Origin: Candidatus Absconditabacteria bacterium
Lineage (GTDB): Bacteria; Patescibacteriota; Gracilibacteria; Absconditabacterales; Absconditicoccaceae
Assembly (NCBI GenBank): GCA_028685875.1
Contig: JAQUDD010000004.1
Coordinates: 1 to 41,121, forward strand
Direction: 5' to 3'
DNA length: 41,121 bases
Shown: positions 9,618 through 19,683 of the stretch, in pieces
Position numbering within the stretch: the first letter of the stretch is position 1
How the letters are laid out: the number at the start of each line of letters is the position of its first letter
Made by a program: the position numbers and the translations under genes
The notes under the pieces: generated by a model
Told to the model about the DNA's origin: nothing
Databases searched by the model: none
Seen by the model: the letters and a program-made list of their open reading frames with translations, nothing else

Positions 9618-10505
9618 TTAAAACAATCCTAACTGCTGAGGTTTCTCAGATTCTTTTTTCATTTCTAGAAGTAACTTTTCTAGAGAAGAGAATCCCTGCT
9701 CCTGACAGAGAAGTTGAAAATATTTATCATAGTCCACCTTATAGGAGAGGGAGGTTAAAGGCACAGAAGAAATATCTACCTGCATCAACTGAATCAATTT
9801 TTTGGAAGCTAAAGCTATCTCTTCTTGATCTCTTAGAATACTTGCAAGACCAGCATCCATTTCTTCTAGGTGTGCATACATATTTTCAATCGTATGATAT
9901 TGTCGGACAAGGGAAAGTGCTTTCTTTTCTCAGATTCCTGCGACGCCTTTTATATTATCTGCTGCATCACCAAGTAATGCAAGATAGTCTACAATATAGA
10001 TCGGGTCAAACCCGAATTCCCTGACAAAATCTTTTTTCTGATAAGGTGTATCTTTAACAGGATCAACGACAAAAACATTGTCTTGTAGGACCTGCTTGAG
10101 GTCTTTGTCTCCTGTATAAAGATAGAGAGATAATTCTGGATCAGATTTGTAGGTCTGAATATAACTTGCTAGAATATCGTCTGCTTCATAGCCAGGAATA
10201 GCCAGAGAGGGAATTCCCAAATCCTCAATGATTTGGCGCAGCAAAGGAATTTGTAATTTAAAATCATCTTCCATTTTCTTTCTATTGGCTTTGTAATCCT
10301 CGAATGCCTCGTGACGAAATGTCTTTCCCGGACTATCTCGAGCAATCACAAAATAATCGGGATGTTTAGCAAAGCGCTTCAGCATCATACGGATAAATCC
10401 ATAGACTGCGTTTACGTTCATTCCCTCAGCGTTTCTCATCTCCGGGAACGCATAATATGCTCTATATACAAAGGCAAACCCGTCTATCAAAAAGAAAGTC
10501 TTCAT
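9618..10505 (-). CDS. Stand-alone 5'-3' exonuclease (Pol I N-terminal domain-like)
   Basis: Encodes 295 residues, equal to the 5'-nuclease domain of DNA polymerase I without a polymerase. It would remove RNA primers and cut DNA flaps. The metal-binding acidic motifs are present: LIDGFAFVYRAYYA at the N terminus, EADDILASY, YTGDKDLKQVL, and the helix-hairpin-helix GDAADNIKGVAGIG, whose last Gly is TGA. The C terminus ends in QQLGLF, which resembles a beta-clamp-binding motif (QLxLF) and would recruit it to the replication fork. The upstream kinase gene ends 6 nt before its ATG, so they are probably one operon. Confidence 0.9.
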
Positions 10506-10511
10506 CTTTTT

Positions 10512-11057
10512 CTATCAAATAAAATCATCAATTTGTTGATATAAATCTGCAAAGGTACCATTATTATCTAATATCCTATTTGCTTGTTTCATGCATGCAA
10601 GAATATTTCCTCTAGTTGGGTCCTCATTATCTGCTTCTAAACTCTCTTGTTTCTGGAACTTTTCGAAAGTTACCTGATCAGTTTCATTTCCCCTCGCTAT
10701 AGCTCTCTCATATCTTAACCCTTGATCAGCATCTACCGCCAAGAAGGCAAAATCTGGTTGCTGCTTTAGAAGAGTTACTTCTCCAAGTGCACGTATAGAC
10801 TCTATAATCGAATCCTTCCCTGATTTTCTCGCTTTGAGATATAGCTGTTCAATAATATAGGCTGGATGATATGTAGAACGAAGATCATCTGCTACAATAC
10901 GCATACTATCTCTATCAATAGGCATTCCTCTTCTTTTTATCTCTTCTATCAGAAACTCACGTGCTGAATAATGAACAAATCCTCTTTTCTCAACAAGATA
11001 GTCTACTACCGTTCCTTTCCCACTCGCTTGAGGTCCCGTAATTCCAATCATTTTCAT
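10512..11057 (-). CDS. P-loop nucleotide/cofactor kinase (dephospho-CoA or (d)NMP kinase-like)
   Basis: Encodes 181 residues from ATG at 11057 (MKMIGITGPQ). An in-frame ATG at 11108 would add 17 residues, but the Walker A motif GPQASGKGT normally lies right at the start of such kinases, so the shorter form is chosen. Other blocks are FVHYSAREFLIEEIKRRG, DDLRSTYHPAYIIEQL, and the lid-like RYERAIARGNETDQ. The pattern fits adenylate kinase, dephospho-CoA kinase and UPF0200-like proteins, so the substrate is open. The last codon before TAG is TGA (Gly). It is followed directly by the exonuclease gene. Confidence 0.75.
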
Positions 11058-11193
11058 TGTAAGATGGGAAAGAGATAAAGCTCTTTTATCATAAAAATAT
11101 AGAGACATTTAGCAAACAGAAAATCTTTTTATTTGCATTCAGGAGGGCTATTTTTATAGTGAAAAATACACTTTTTATAAAGTAGTATAAGAT

Positions 11194-12378
11194 ATGCAGA
11201 ATTGGATACAGAGATTTATGATATTGATCTGAATTCTCTTCTTCGGAGGGAGTGTTTTTTTGTTAGCTTCTAGTATTGAAAGAACAGATAGTAGATACTC
11301 TTTTTCAGAGGGAGAAAGTAGAGAGGAAGTGATTGAAGAGAGCGTACAGGATAATAATTCCATGGGTGAAGAGATAAACTATAAAAACTGAACTACATCG
11401 GAGTTTTTTTCTTTCTGCGGATACCTCCAAGAAGGAGATACATACACTGTCAGTGCAGGTTGCATTCTCCAAGGGAAACTTCCTCATCTTGAAATGAAGG
11501 AAGTGGTAGATCTACTTTGGGAAGAAATTATCGGATTTGATGAGGTCTATATGCCTTTTGTGGAGGAGCATGTTTATGATGGAGCAGTTCCTCTCTTTGA
11601 TCAGCCTTTTGATTCTTTGCTTAATGGAAGTACTGATTCTAACAAAAAACTCCTAGAATACGCTAGATGAAATCAAGATATTAGTTTTTCTAAAAAGGAA
11701 CTTGCTCGTGCACTACTTACTACGTATCGTTTCTATGTCAGTGATAAAACGCTCTCTGAATTAGGTCCCTGTACTCGCAATAATTATAAGCTTGCAATGG
11801 ATACTATGGATGGCTATCTTTTCAGATCGGGAGAGTCCTTCAATGCAAATCATGAACTTAGAAAAATTAAAAGCTACTGTACAGGGAGAGGAGAGAATAA
11901 CTTTCTCTTTTATGGTGGAGTCTGTGGTATGACGGCTCAGCTTTTTAGAATCTCTCTTCTTACGCCTGGTATTGAGATCACAAAAAGACATCCTCATAGT
12001 GAATGGTTCGTACAATATTATGGAGAAAATATTGGAGGAGATGATGCAGCAATTTATGAAATGAGTAAACAATTTGAGATTAACAATGCCTCTACATACG
12101 ATATCTACTTTAGAGTAAAATGGGATGGTGATCAAAGCTTCTTGGTAGCAATTAGTCCTACTACTAATCAACGAGTGCAGATTAAGAAAACTCCTATCAG
12201 CGAGCGTTCCATAAAACTCGAAAGAATTGTTTCTGAACATAGCATAAATAGTACCTCATCATTTTTCTTTCAGCAAGACAATCTGTGAAGTCTGATGAAG
12301 AAGGAAGAAGAGACGAACATTGTAAGACATGATGTTTTTGACTCTCGGTATTATAAAAAAAATCATGAATATAGATAA
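11194..12378 (+). CDS. Membrane-anchored VanW-like protein
   Basis: Encodes 394 residues. An N-terminal membrane helix (about 8-27) is followed by an acidic linker and an extracytoplasmic part. Residues about 210-350 carry VanW-family features: LFRSGESFNANHEL, FYGGVCGMTAQLFRISLL, GIEITKRHPHSEW, and NNASTYDIYFRV. These correspond to the family pattern KPGEEFSFN, GGGVCQVSSTLY, ERHPHS and NNT-x-x-PIYI. VanW proteins occur in cell-wall contexts but the reaction is unknown. Cysteines in SFCGYL, SAGCIL, GPCTRN, SYCTG and GGVCG may pair. Four TGA codons are Gly. It ends in TAA at 12376-12378. Confidence 0.72.
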
Positions 12379-12405
12379 TTTTAATTTCCAATATGCAGGG
12401 TCATT

Positions 12406-13896
12406 ATGGATCAACACCCCTTATTTACTAATAAAAAGATCCTTGCTCTCTTGGATCAATATAAGCCTGTTTGGGCACTCTCCTATCTTAAAGAGGTAAG
12501 TGAACGAGATAGAGATACCTATATGCCTATAGATGCTAATCAGTATAGAGCAGAAGCTCTTGCTCAGGTAACTCTTCTTATTCAGCAGATTTTTACGAAA
12601 GGAGCATTTATAAACTCCTATAGAGAAACCTCTCTGGAAAAGGACCTTAATGATTATGAAAAGGGGATTCTTAGAATCACTGAAAATCTACTGAAGGAAT
12701 ATATACAATTATCTCCTGATTTTTTATCGCAGCTTACAGAAAACATTAGTCTATCTAGAAATATCTGGGTAAAAGCAAAGGAAAATAATGATTTTTGAAG
12801 CTTTGCTCCTTACTTAGATAAAATCGTTGTAGATATGAAAAAGAAAGCTGAAATCTTATGATATCAAGAAAATATGTATACTGCATGGATTGACCATTTT
12901 GATTCTCAAACAAACGTTGAGATGTTAACAAAATATTTTGAAGAAATCAGAGAAAAATTACCGCAGTTATTGCAACGTGTTCGTCCTGAATTTTTACAAG
13001 GGAAGAAAAAACTTACCTATGATAAAGAGAAATTAAACACTCTCATCTCCAAGGTACTCCAGTATCTTTGATTTGATGAGAAGGTTTCTAGACAAGATCT
13101 TACCAGCCATCCTTTTGCTACTGCTTTTTGAATCAATAAGGACGTCAGGATTACTACTGCATATAGAGAAGATTTTGATTTTACGTTAAGTTCCAGCATC
13201 CATGAATATGGACATGCAATGTATGATCTACAGAGTGATGATAGGCTAAACACGACTCCACTTCTTTCCGAAGCGAGTATGTCTATTCATGAGTCTCAAT
13301 CTAGATTCTGGGAGAATTTTTTTGGGAGATCTCTTATCGTAGTAGAGTTATTTTTGGAAGATTTTAGAAACTTGTGAGAGGACTTCGCATCACTTTCTGC
13401 TCAAGAAATCTATTATCAGATTAATCAGGTTTCTTACTCTCCTATAAGAATTGAGGCTGATGAGTTAACCTACCATCTTCATATCTTGGTAAGATTTGAA
13501 ATAGAACAAGCACTTGCCTCAGGGGAGCTGGAAACGAAAGATATTCCAGATTATTGGAATACTAAATATAAAGAATATCTGTGAATTGATATTAAGAATG
13601 ATAGTGAGGGATGTTTACAAGATGTACACCGGAGTATTGGATATTTTTGATATTTTCCAAGCTATTCTGTAGGAACAGCATTAAGTGCGATTTGGAAAGA
13701 AATGCTTGAGAAAGATATAGGAGCAATGGGAAAACTTATCCAAAGCACCGAAGGAATATCTCAGATAAAGAAATGGCTTAAAGAGTATATTCACCAATTT
13801 GGATATACCTATACTCTCAAACAATTACTTCAAAAACATAATGTCTCTTTGACAGCAAGCCCTCTTTTAACCTATTTAGAAGAAAAATATTGTTAG
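12406..13896 (+). CDS. M32 family metallocarboxypeptidase (carboxypeptidase Taq-like)
   Basis: Encodes 496 residues, the usual length of the family. These zinc enzymes remove C-terminal residues from peptides. The active site is HEYGH at residues 266-270. It is followed by family signatures HESQSRFWEN-FFGRS, IRIEADELTYHLHILVRFEIE and GCLQDVHRSIGYFGYFPSYSVG, all typical of M32. Seven TGA codons are read as Gly (for example YLG-F, NLG-E, YFG-Y). Under the standard code the gene falls into many pieces. It begins 27 nt after the VanW-like gene on the same strand and may be co-transcribed. A cytoplasmic peptide-recycling role is inferred. Confidence 0.92.
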
Positions 13897-13911
13897 AAAG
13901 TTAGTAAAAAT

Positions 13912-13940
13912 TTGCATTTTTTTATTTTTTGATGTATACT
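13912..13940 (+). promoter_or_regulatory. Promoter with TTGCAT -35
   Basis: TTGCAT (13912-13917), 17-nt spacer, TATACT (13935-13940), upstream of the PETG surface protein gene. The same hexamers and spacing occur at 27652-27680. Confidence 0.6.
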
Positions 13941-13977
13941 GGTATTGTATTAACTTTTATTGTATTACATTTAATCA

Positions 13978-14934
13978 ATGAAAAAATCATTACTTTCCCT
14001 TAGTGCTTTAGTATTGCTTATTTCAGGTGTTACTTTTGCACAAACAACCGTACTTTCTATTACGGAATTATTGCAAGGAGCAGAATTTGGGTATACTGCT
14101 GAACAAAATATTTCTGTTTCTGAAATGACGAGCTCTGAGATTAGCTTTACTTCTCCTATCCTTAAGGATATTGGTGGAGAATATGTACTTGATTATAGAG
14201 TGAGCTATAGTCCCTATCCTATTGAAGATCTTGCATTAGCAGATAACGAGGAGATTCTTAATACTGTGAAGACTAAGAGCTTTACACCAAAGAGTGGAGA
14301 AGATGTGGTAGAATTTAGCTTGGAGGTGGAAGCTGATCAACTTTCTACAGGAAGTACATATTATGTAACAGTTACTCCACTAGATATGTATGAATATCCA
14401 GGATACTCTTCTCAACAACTTTGTTTTAACTTTGAAAAGGGAGATTATGCTCTGGGAGATGCCTGTCTTAGCTATGATACTGTAGAAGAACATGCAGTAG
14501 CTACTACGACTACAGGGGAACATTCAGCAGCAGGAGTTGATTTTACTCTTGCCAATGTAAGCCATACTATAGACGGAAATGATGTTACCTTTAGATGGAC
14601 AGCTCTAGACGGTTCCGATGAGGTAGATATCTTCGTCTTTGATATCAAGGAAGAAATTTGGAAGCGTGTTGCTACAGTGGAGATGAAAGATGAAATATAT
14701 GTCTATAGAATGACTTGGGATGCAGAGCACATCTTTGAGTTTAGGCCGAATAGTGGAGGAAAAGAATACAGATATACTTTTAATGCAATGAGATCGGATC
14801 CTACTACTCCCGCTCCAGAACCTGTTATCCCTGTAACTCCAGAAACATGACCTTTTGAAACAGGGTTACTTGTAGTCATATTGACCATATTAACCTATGC
14901 TGGAGTAAAATACTATAGAAGAAATACTGTTTAG
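13978..14934 (+). CDS. Secreted surface protein with PETG sorting-type C terminus
   Basis: Encodes 318 residues. A signal peptide (MKKSLLSLSALVLLISG, cleaved near TFAQ) precedes a beta-rich extracellular part resembling fibronectin/Ig-like modules. A Thr/Pro-rich linker (TTPAPEPVIPVTPET) leads to a C-terminal tail of PETGP, a hydrophobic helix and the basic end KYYRRN. That order is a sortase-type sorting signal (LPxTG-like) with PETG as core. The Gly of PETG is TGA (14848-14850), so standard translation would stop one residue short and lose the anchor. No sortase gene is in the window. The ligand is unknown. Confidence 0.75.
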
Positions 14935-14956
14935 TATAATAATTAATGGATTGAAA

Positions 14957-14983
14957 AGCCCTCTTAGTTAAGAGAGCTTTTTT
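14957..14983 (+). terminator. Rho-independent terminator
   Basis: AGC-CTCTTA / TAAGAG-GCT hairpin with a 2-nt loop followed by T residues, just after the PETG protein gene. Confidence 0.75.
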
Positions 14984-15005
14984 CTTATTTTACTTTTACA
15001 TAACA

Positions 15006-15034
15006 TAAAAAACTGAACCCATTTCTCAGTTCAG
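15006..15034 (-). terminator. Rho-independent terminator of the secE-rplA operon
   Basis: On the minus strand CTGAAC, 10-nt loop, GTTCAG, then a T run. It lies 30 nt beyond the rplA stop. Confidence 0.8.
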
Positions 15035-15063
15035 CCTTTTATAGTATGTTATTTGATCTTGAG

Positions 15064-15744
15064 TTATGCTATTACATTAATTGCAGGACTCATTGTAGAG
15101 CTGAGGACAATCTTTTTAATCAATTTCCCCTTTACTCCACTTGGTTTATTATCTTCGATTGCTTTAAGTAATGCTTCTACATTTTCTACCAATTTCTTTT
15201 CATCGAAGGAGAGTTTTCCTACTCCAGCATGAATATTCCCTGTCTTATCGAGTCTAAACTCAATTTTACCCTTTTTCACTTCTTCTACTGCTTGTGTAAT
15301 GTCTGCTGCTACTGTTCCCGCTTTTGGACTAGGCATCAACCCTTTAGGTCCAAGCTGTTTTGCAACAGGAGCTAAATCTCTGATATGATCAGGCGTGGTA
15401 ATCAATACGTCAAAATCCATTTTCCCGGCTTTGATATCATTGAGAAGCGTTTCAAATCCAGCAATATCTGCTCCAGCTGATTTAGCTTCTGCAACCTTAT
15501 CTTCACTAACAAACACGGCAACCTTTTTGGTTTTTCCTGTCCCATGAGGAAGGATCGTGGTTGCTCTAATCATTTGGTCGTTATACTTTGGATTTGCATT
15601 GGTTTTGATTGCAATATTGAGTGTTGCATCAAATTTTACATAATTAGTTTTTTTAGCTAATCCTACCGCTTCTTCTAAGCTGTAGAGCTTGAGTGTTTCC
15701 AATGATTTTTTAGCTTCATTGTACTTCTTTCCATGTTTTGCCAT
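15064..15744 (-). CDS. rplA: Ribosomal protein L1
   Basis: Encodes 226 residues, start MAKHGKKYNEAKKS. L1 binds 23S rRNA at the L1 stalk and moves the E-site tRNA; in many bacteria it also represses its own operon. Conserved blocks are LPHGTGKTKKVAVF, DHIRDLAPVAKQLGPKGLMPSPKAG split over 15321-15396, and GNIHAGVGKLSF. An upstream in-frame ATG would add 30 residues that do not look like L1, so 15744 is taken as the start. It is the last gene of the operon, 103 nt after rplK. No TGA codon is used. No clear ribosome site is seen. Confidence 0.97.
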   Translation of the reverse strand: MAKHGKKYNEAKKSLETLKLYSLEEAVGLAKKTNYVKFDATLNIAIKTNANPKYNDQMIRATTILPHGTGKTKKVAVFVSEDKVAEAKSAGADIAGFETLLNDIKAGKMDFDVLITTPDHIRDLAPVAKQLGPKGLMPSPKAGTVAADITQAVEEVKKGKIEFRLDKTGNIHAGVGKLSFDEKKLVENVEALLKAIEDNKPSGVKGKLIKKIVLSSTMSPAINVIA

Positions 15745-15847
15745 AATAATGATAATAATAGTATAAAAGTGGTCTAACGAAAGAAATCTCTTCTTTCTTC
15801 CACAGTATATTTGGGTGCTCAGATGAGCAATCAAAACTTATTGGGGA

Positions 15848-16288
15848 TTATAATTCACATTCAACTCCCATGTTTTTCGCAGTACCAGCAATAATTTTAA
15901 TTCCTGCCTCTACTCCGTGGGCATTGAGATCATTTTTTTTGAGTTCATAGATTTCTTCAAGGTCAGCTCTCGTAAGCTTTCAGACTTTTTTCTTATTTGG
16001 TTCTCCTGATCCTGTAGGGATTTTGAGTTTCCATTTGATAAGACCTGAAGTGATAGGATCTCCGATCTCTAATGTGAAGGTTCTATCTACATAAATCGTG
16101 AGTTTTGCTTTAATTTTTACATCGACTCCTGCAAATTTCTGCATTAGATCCATTGTTTTATCATTGAATTCTTTGATGAACTGTCCAATATTCACTCCAT
16201 TTGCACCAAGCATAGGTCCAAGAGGAGGAGAAGGCTGAGCCTTACCAGCAGGAACTTCGAGATTCAAAATAGTTTGCACTTTTGCCAT
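15848..16288 (-). CDS. rplK: Ribosomal protein L11
   Basis: Encodes 146 residues. L11 forms the GTPase-associated centre of the large subunit. The N-terminal domain has [20 protein letters not shown], with the usual Pro-rich loop, and the C-terminal domain has [10 protein letters not shown] and [15 protein letters not shown] between KKKV and KLTR is Gly, so the true C-terminal domain continues about 43 residues beyond it. It is 103 nt upstream of rplA and 12 nt downstream of an unrecognised membrane protein gene. Confidence 0.97.
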
Positions 16289-16300
16289 TGTTTTTTGCTT

Positions 16301-16981
16301 CTAATAAATAAATAGGGATTTCAGATAGTCTTTGTTATTGTGATACTTAGTAGCATCGACTTGGATAAGTCGTTGTTCACCATCAATCTCTATCACCATA
16401 ATGACTATCTTGTCTTTGAATACTGGCATATTGATAAAGCTAACCTTATCACCAAAGAGTTGATTCTGTAGAATTTCACTCTCTGTCGCCATAGTATAGA
16501 CATTTCCTCAGAGCTGTTGTACAGTCCTAACAAAATCTGTTGTCTGACTTCCTAGCTTTGCCAAGTAATTCCCTTGAGAATCTTGCAAAGTATATTCAGC
16601 CTGGAATCCCAAGATATCAAAGATATCAAGCAATCCAAAGAACTGAGTTGTCCCAGAAAGTAAAGGAACTGATTCTGTAGAAGCAAGGCTGTCGTCTAAT
16701 GCATTAGCATTGCTTCAGCTTGAGAGTAGACCTGTTGAGAGGTCTGAAATATTTCAGGATATTACTCCACTTAGTTGGGTAGCAGATTCAGGAGTATTTC
16801 CTATATCTACCACAGGGATTTGGGTATCTTCAGCATCTTCAAAAGAAGTGAGTATTGATGCTGGAGTGTTTTTTGTTGGTGCGAAGACTTCTGACTTTGC
16901 TATATATGCGAGTGAATACACGATCGCTAAGCTAAGAAAGAGAATAAACATCGACCAAGTGACTATTTTTTTTTGAGGCAT
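16301..16981 (-). CDS. Unrecognised single-pass membrane protein inside the nusG-rplK operon
   Basis: Encodes 226 residues. Residues about 8-28 form one membrane helix (MFILFLSLAIVYSLAYIA), with a short Lys-containing cytoplasmic start, and the rest is predicted outside. The linker is Ser/Thr/Asp rich. A C-terminal folded part (about 120-226) includes FQAEYTLQDSQGNYLAKLGS and IVIMVIEIDGEQRLI. I do not recognise the family. Three TGA codons are Gly. It lies 34 nt after nusG and 12 nt before rplK, a place where most bacteria have nothing, so it is co-transcribed with translation genes. Confidence 0.8.
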
Positions 16982-17015
16982 CTTGTTTGGATTTGGTCAT
17001 AAATCATTGATGAAC

Positions 17016-17591
17016 TTAGAGTAATTCAATCTTATCCACATCAATAATTACTGGGGTCAATCTTCCTAACATTTCTACCTGTACCACTACTTGTCCTTTT
17101 TCAGTATCTATTTCTTTGATTGCTCCTTGCATTCCCTTGAAATCTCCCGTCTTGAGTAAGACTACATCTCAAAGATTGTAAGGAACTTTTAATTCTGATC
17201 TTTCTTGTGACTGATTGATATGTGTGATCATCTGCTGGTACTCATTGTCTGTAAGTGGAACAGGTTTTGTTTCTGCACCTACAATCAATCTTACTCCTGG
17301 AGTATTTCTCACTACATACCAGATCTTATCATTCATTCTAGATTTGAAGAAGAGATATCCTGGATAGAGCTTTTTTTGCTTGATCACTTTTTCTCCTTTT
17401 TTGATAGAGGTCTCGTTTACTTTAGGATTCAGGAATTCAACTACATCTTCTTTGAGTCCTTGTTTGTTTATTCTTTCTTTGAGATTTCCTTCAACAAGTT
17501 CTTCTTGACCAGAAGTTACACTGAGTACATATCGCTTAAAATCTCTATCTTCAATTTGCTTTTTTATTTCTACCGTATTTGTTTCCTGCAT
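17016..17591 (-). CDS. nusG: Transcription elongation/antitermination factor NusG
   Basis: Encodes 191 residues. The NGN domain includes RYVLSVTSGQEELVEGNL, KKLYPGYLFFKSRM and VVRNTPGVRLIVG. The C-terminal KOW domain begins at PYNL-G-DVVLLKTGDFKGMQG, where the Gly before DVV is TGA. NusG binds RNA polymerase and links it to the ribosome or Rho. Standard code would remove the KOW domain. The start is 29 nt after secE. Confidence 0.96.
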
Positions 17592-17620
17592 GAGCTAAAC
17601 ATACGAGTTAAAAGGTGTTT

Positions 17621-17818
17621 TTAGAGTCCTCCTGTCATTGATTGATAGAAGAGCTGATATCCTTCTCCAAAGATTGCATCCGCAAGTACAAAATACAGTC
17701 CAGCAATGATTACTACTACAAAAATAGCGATAGTAAGCTGCACATACATCTTTTTGGTAGGATGTTTGAGGTTTTTTACCGTTTCCCAACTATCATAAAG
17801 AAAATCGAGCATTATCAC
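17621..17818 (-). CDS. secE: Preprotein translocase subunit SecE
   Basis: Encodes 65 residues with the SecE layout: an amphipathic stretch (FLYDSWETVKNLKHPTKK) and one membrane helix (LTIAIFVVVIIAGLYFVLAD). It clamps SecY in the protein-export channel. A second Met two residues in could also be the start. It is the first gene of the secE-nusG-rplK-rplA operon. Confidence 0.92.
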   Translation of the reverse strand: MIMLDFLYDSWETVKNLKHPTKKMYVQLTIAIFVVVIIAGLYFVLADAIFGEGYQLFYQSMTGGL

Positions 17819-17866
17819 AAACTAAGAAGTAAATACTGAATCTACCCATAGGTAGTACAAATGTGA

Positions 17867-17894
17867 AATATAGTAATTTCGTATCTAAATGCAA
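17867..17894 (-). promoter_or_regulatory. Candidate promoter of the secE operon
   Basis: On the minus strand TTGCAT (17894-17889), 16-nt spacer, TATATT (17872-17867), about 50 nt before secE. Confidence 0.5.
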
Positions 17895-17965
17895 GCAAAA
17901 GAGCGAAAAAGCCCTCTGTATAAATCTCTTGATAATTTAGCATAAATGTATACCTTGGAAGGGAA

Positions 17966-18607
17966 ATGTTTTATTTTCTCTCCTCCACTATTATGAAAGA
18001 GAAGTTGATTCGTCTGCAAAAGGGAGCTAAAAAACTCTGGAAAAGATTTTCTAACTATAATAACTCAAAAAAACGATTTGCGCTCTATTTGATTATCTTA
18101 ACCTTGGTATTACTTTTACCTCCGATTGTGAGAATTACGGGACTTAGTGAAATTGCAAGTAGTTCTTATTCGCTCCTCTTCTCTGGATATTATATTAGAT
18201 CTCTCATTGTAATCCTTATCAGCCTTTTATTCCTCTTGGGGTGGAATCTAAGTATTGGATTTAAGGGGTTTGTAGTACACCTTTTTTCGCTCAGAGAAGA
18301 TGAACCTTTAGTTGATTTCGCATTTTTGTGGGTAATTACAAGTGTCTTTATGGGAATCGTAGATACAGTTGGAGTGGCTGGTGTAGTCTCTGAGAGAATC
18401 TCACTTACGGGACGGGCGCTTATCTCTCAGCTCCTTCTCTTGTGAGGACTTATTCGATCATTTATTTCCCTTTGGTTCTCTGCTAAAAAGACCAATAGAA
18501 AGACAAAGATTCTTAACATTGTGGAAGAAGCTCCACAGAGATCTGAATCTCAGAAAGGGAAGAAGCAAGTAAACCGTCTTTTTGATGATCTGGATAGTGA
18601 AGGATAA
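17966..18607 (+). CDS. Small integral membrane protein of unknown function
   Basis: Encodes 213 residues from ATG 17966, or 204 from ATG 17993 (MKEKLIRLQKG), which is an equally plausible start. A basic N terminus is followed by about four membrane helices (ALYLIILTLVLLLPPIV; SLIVILISLLFLLGW; FAFLWVITSVFMGIV; ISQLLLL-G-GLIRSFISL) and a cytoplasmic charged tail (KKTNRKTK and QKGKKQVNRLFDDLD). One TGA is Gly. I recognise no family. A terminator follows directly. Confidence 0.72.
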
Positions 18608-18632
18608 GCATAATTGAATTATGAAGTATATT

Positions 18633-18668
18633 AAAAAAGCTGACTCCGCTAATGGTATCAGCTTTTTT
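18633..18668. terminator. Bidirectional Rho-independent terminator
   Basis: AAAAAAGCTGA, 14-nt loop, TCAGCTTTTTT. It ends the membrane protein gene on the plus strand and can also serve the convergent gene. Confidence 0.8.
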
Positions 18669-18767
18669 CTGGATAGAAACGTATCAGGGGGAAATTAGAT
18701 ACTTTGTACCCAAGGCAATATCTTGGATAGGAGTATTTGTGACTGTATGCATAGGAAACAACACTAC

Positions 18768-19646
18768 TTACAGGGGTGTTTCTTTTCGCGCCCTAAGAAC
18801 GTCGATACTATCGTTTTCAAGAAGATATTTCGTCATTTCATATATCTTTTGGATATTTGCACTATTGCCAGACGCAGAATTATGAGCACAAATGAATGCC
18901 TGAGTATAGAGAGGAAGGAGATTATTTTCTAATACAATATGGGAAATACGATCAGAATTGAAATCTGGAGCAAATCTATATTCTGTTTGATTATCCTTGA
19001 TTCAAAAACCCGTTCGTTCTGTCTTTTTGTCTTTTGACAAAATGATACGATTAAATCCCTCGTTATCTTCACTAAAACGTTCTTTGGCATGAAAATATGT
19101 CATAGCATCTCCCAGAGAGAAAAGGTTTAAGATATCCCCTCTCGTTTGGCTTTCATTAGTTCTTATTTCATTTTCCCAATCTTCTTTGTCAATCTTACTA
19201 AAATCTAGAGTAGGAAGACATCAATATTGTTTATGATATGCCAAGAGTAAATTGATATAGAAATTATATCACTCGTGAGAATAGGGACGATATCAATAGG
19301 TTTCTTCCGTATCCTTATTATATTGGGAAAAGGAGGGATCTCTTCCATGATGAGGAGGAAAAGAAATCAAGGTATGAAAGTTTGAAGTTTCAATAGTAAA
19401 GAATCAGGGATTGGTAATACTGGGACCGGCAGAAACAGCAATAAGAGAGGAAATATTCTCCTTGTAATCTTCTATAACTTTTTTGATAGACTCAGGAAGA
19501 CCTCCCCTTTCTTGTTCTGGATATATTTTTTCTCATTCATTTCTCCAGTAGCACGAAAGTATCGTCATGAATAATGGGCATATAATAAATGCATCATTCT
19601 CATATATAAATAAAATGCTCTTAATGTCAATCAAAGAACCCTCCAT
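18768..19646 (-). CDS. Unknown 292-residue protein, visible only with UGA as Gly
   Basis: A continuous frame from ATG 19646 to TAA 18768 carries six TGA codons, so standard-code gene calling would miss it. Residues 8-30 are hydrophobic (SILFIYENDAFIICPLFMTILSC) and could be a membrane anchor. Later blocks include SSLIAVSAGPSITNPGFF, FHTLISFPPHHGRDP, YSHEGYNFYINLLLAYH and YTQAFICAHNSASGN. I do not recognise the family. Base and codon use resemble neighbouring native genes (AGA for Arg, frequent TGA). It ends just before the clpB region and is convergent with the membrane protein gene. Confidence 0.7.
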
Positions 19647-19683
19647 ATTATATAAAGGCGATATGGGGATCCATCCTTATCTT

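Noticed and set aside
12406-13896. Peptidase gene broken by many stop codons (pseudogene)
   Set aside because: All interruptions are TGA at positions suited to Gly and the family motifs are continuous in one frame.
15745-15834. Longer start for ribosomal protein L1
   Set aside because: The extra 30 residues do not look like L1; MAKHGKKY is the normal start.
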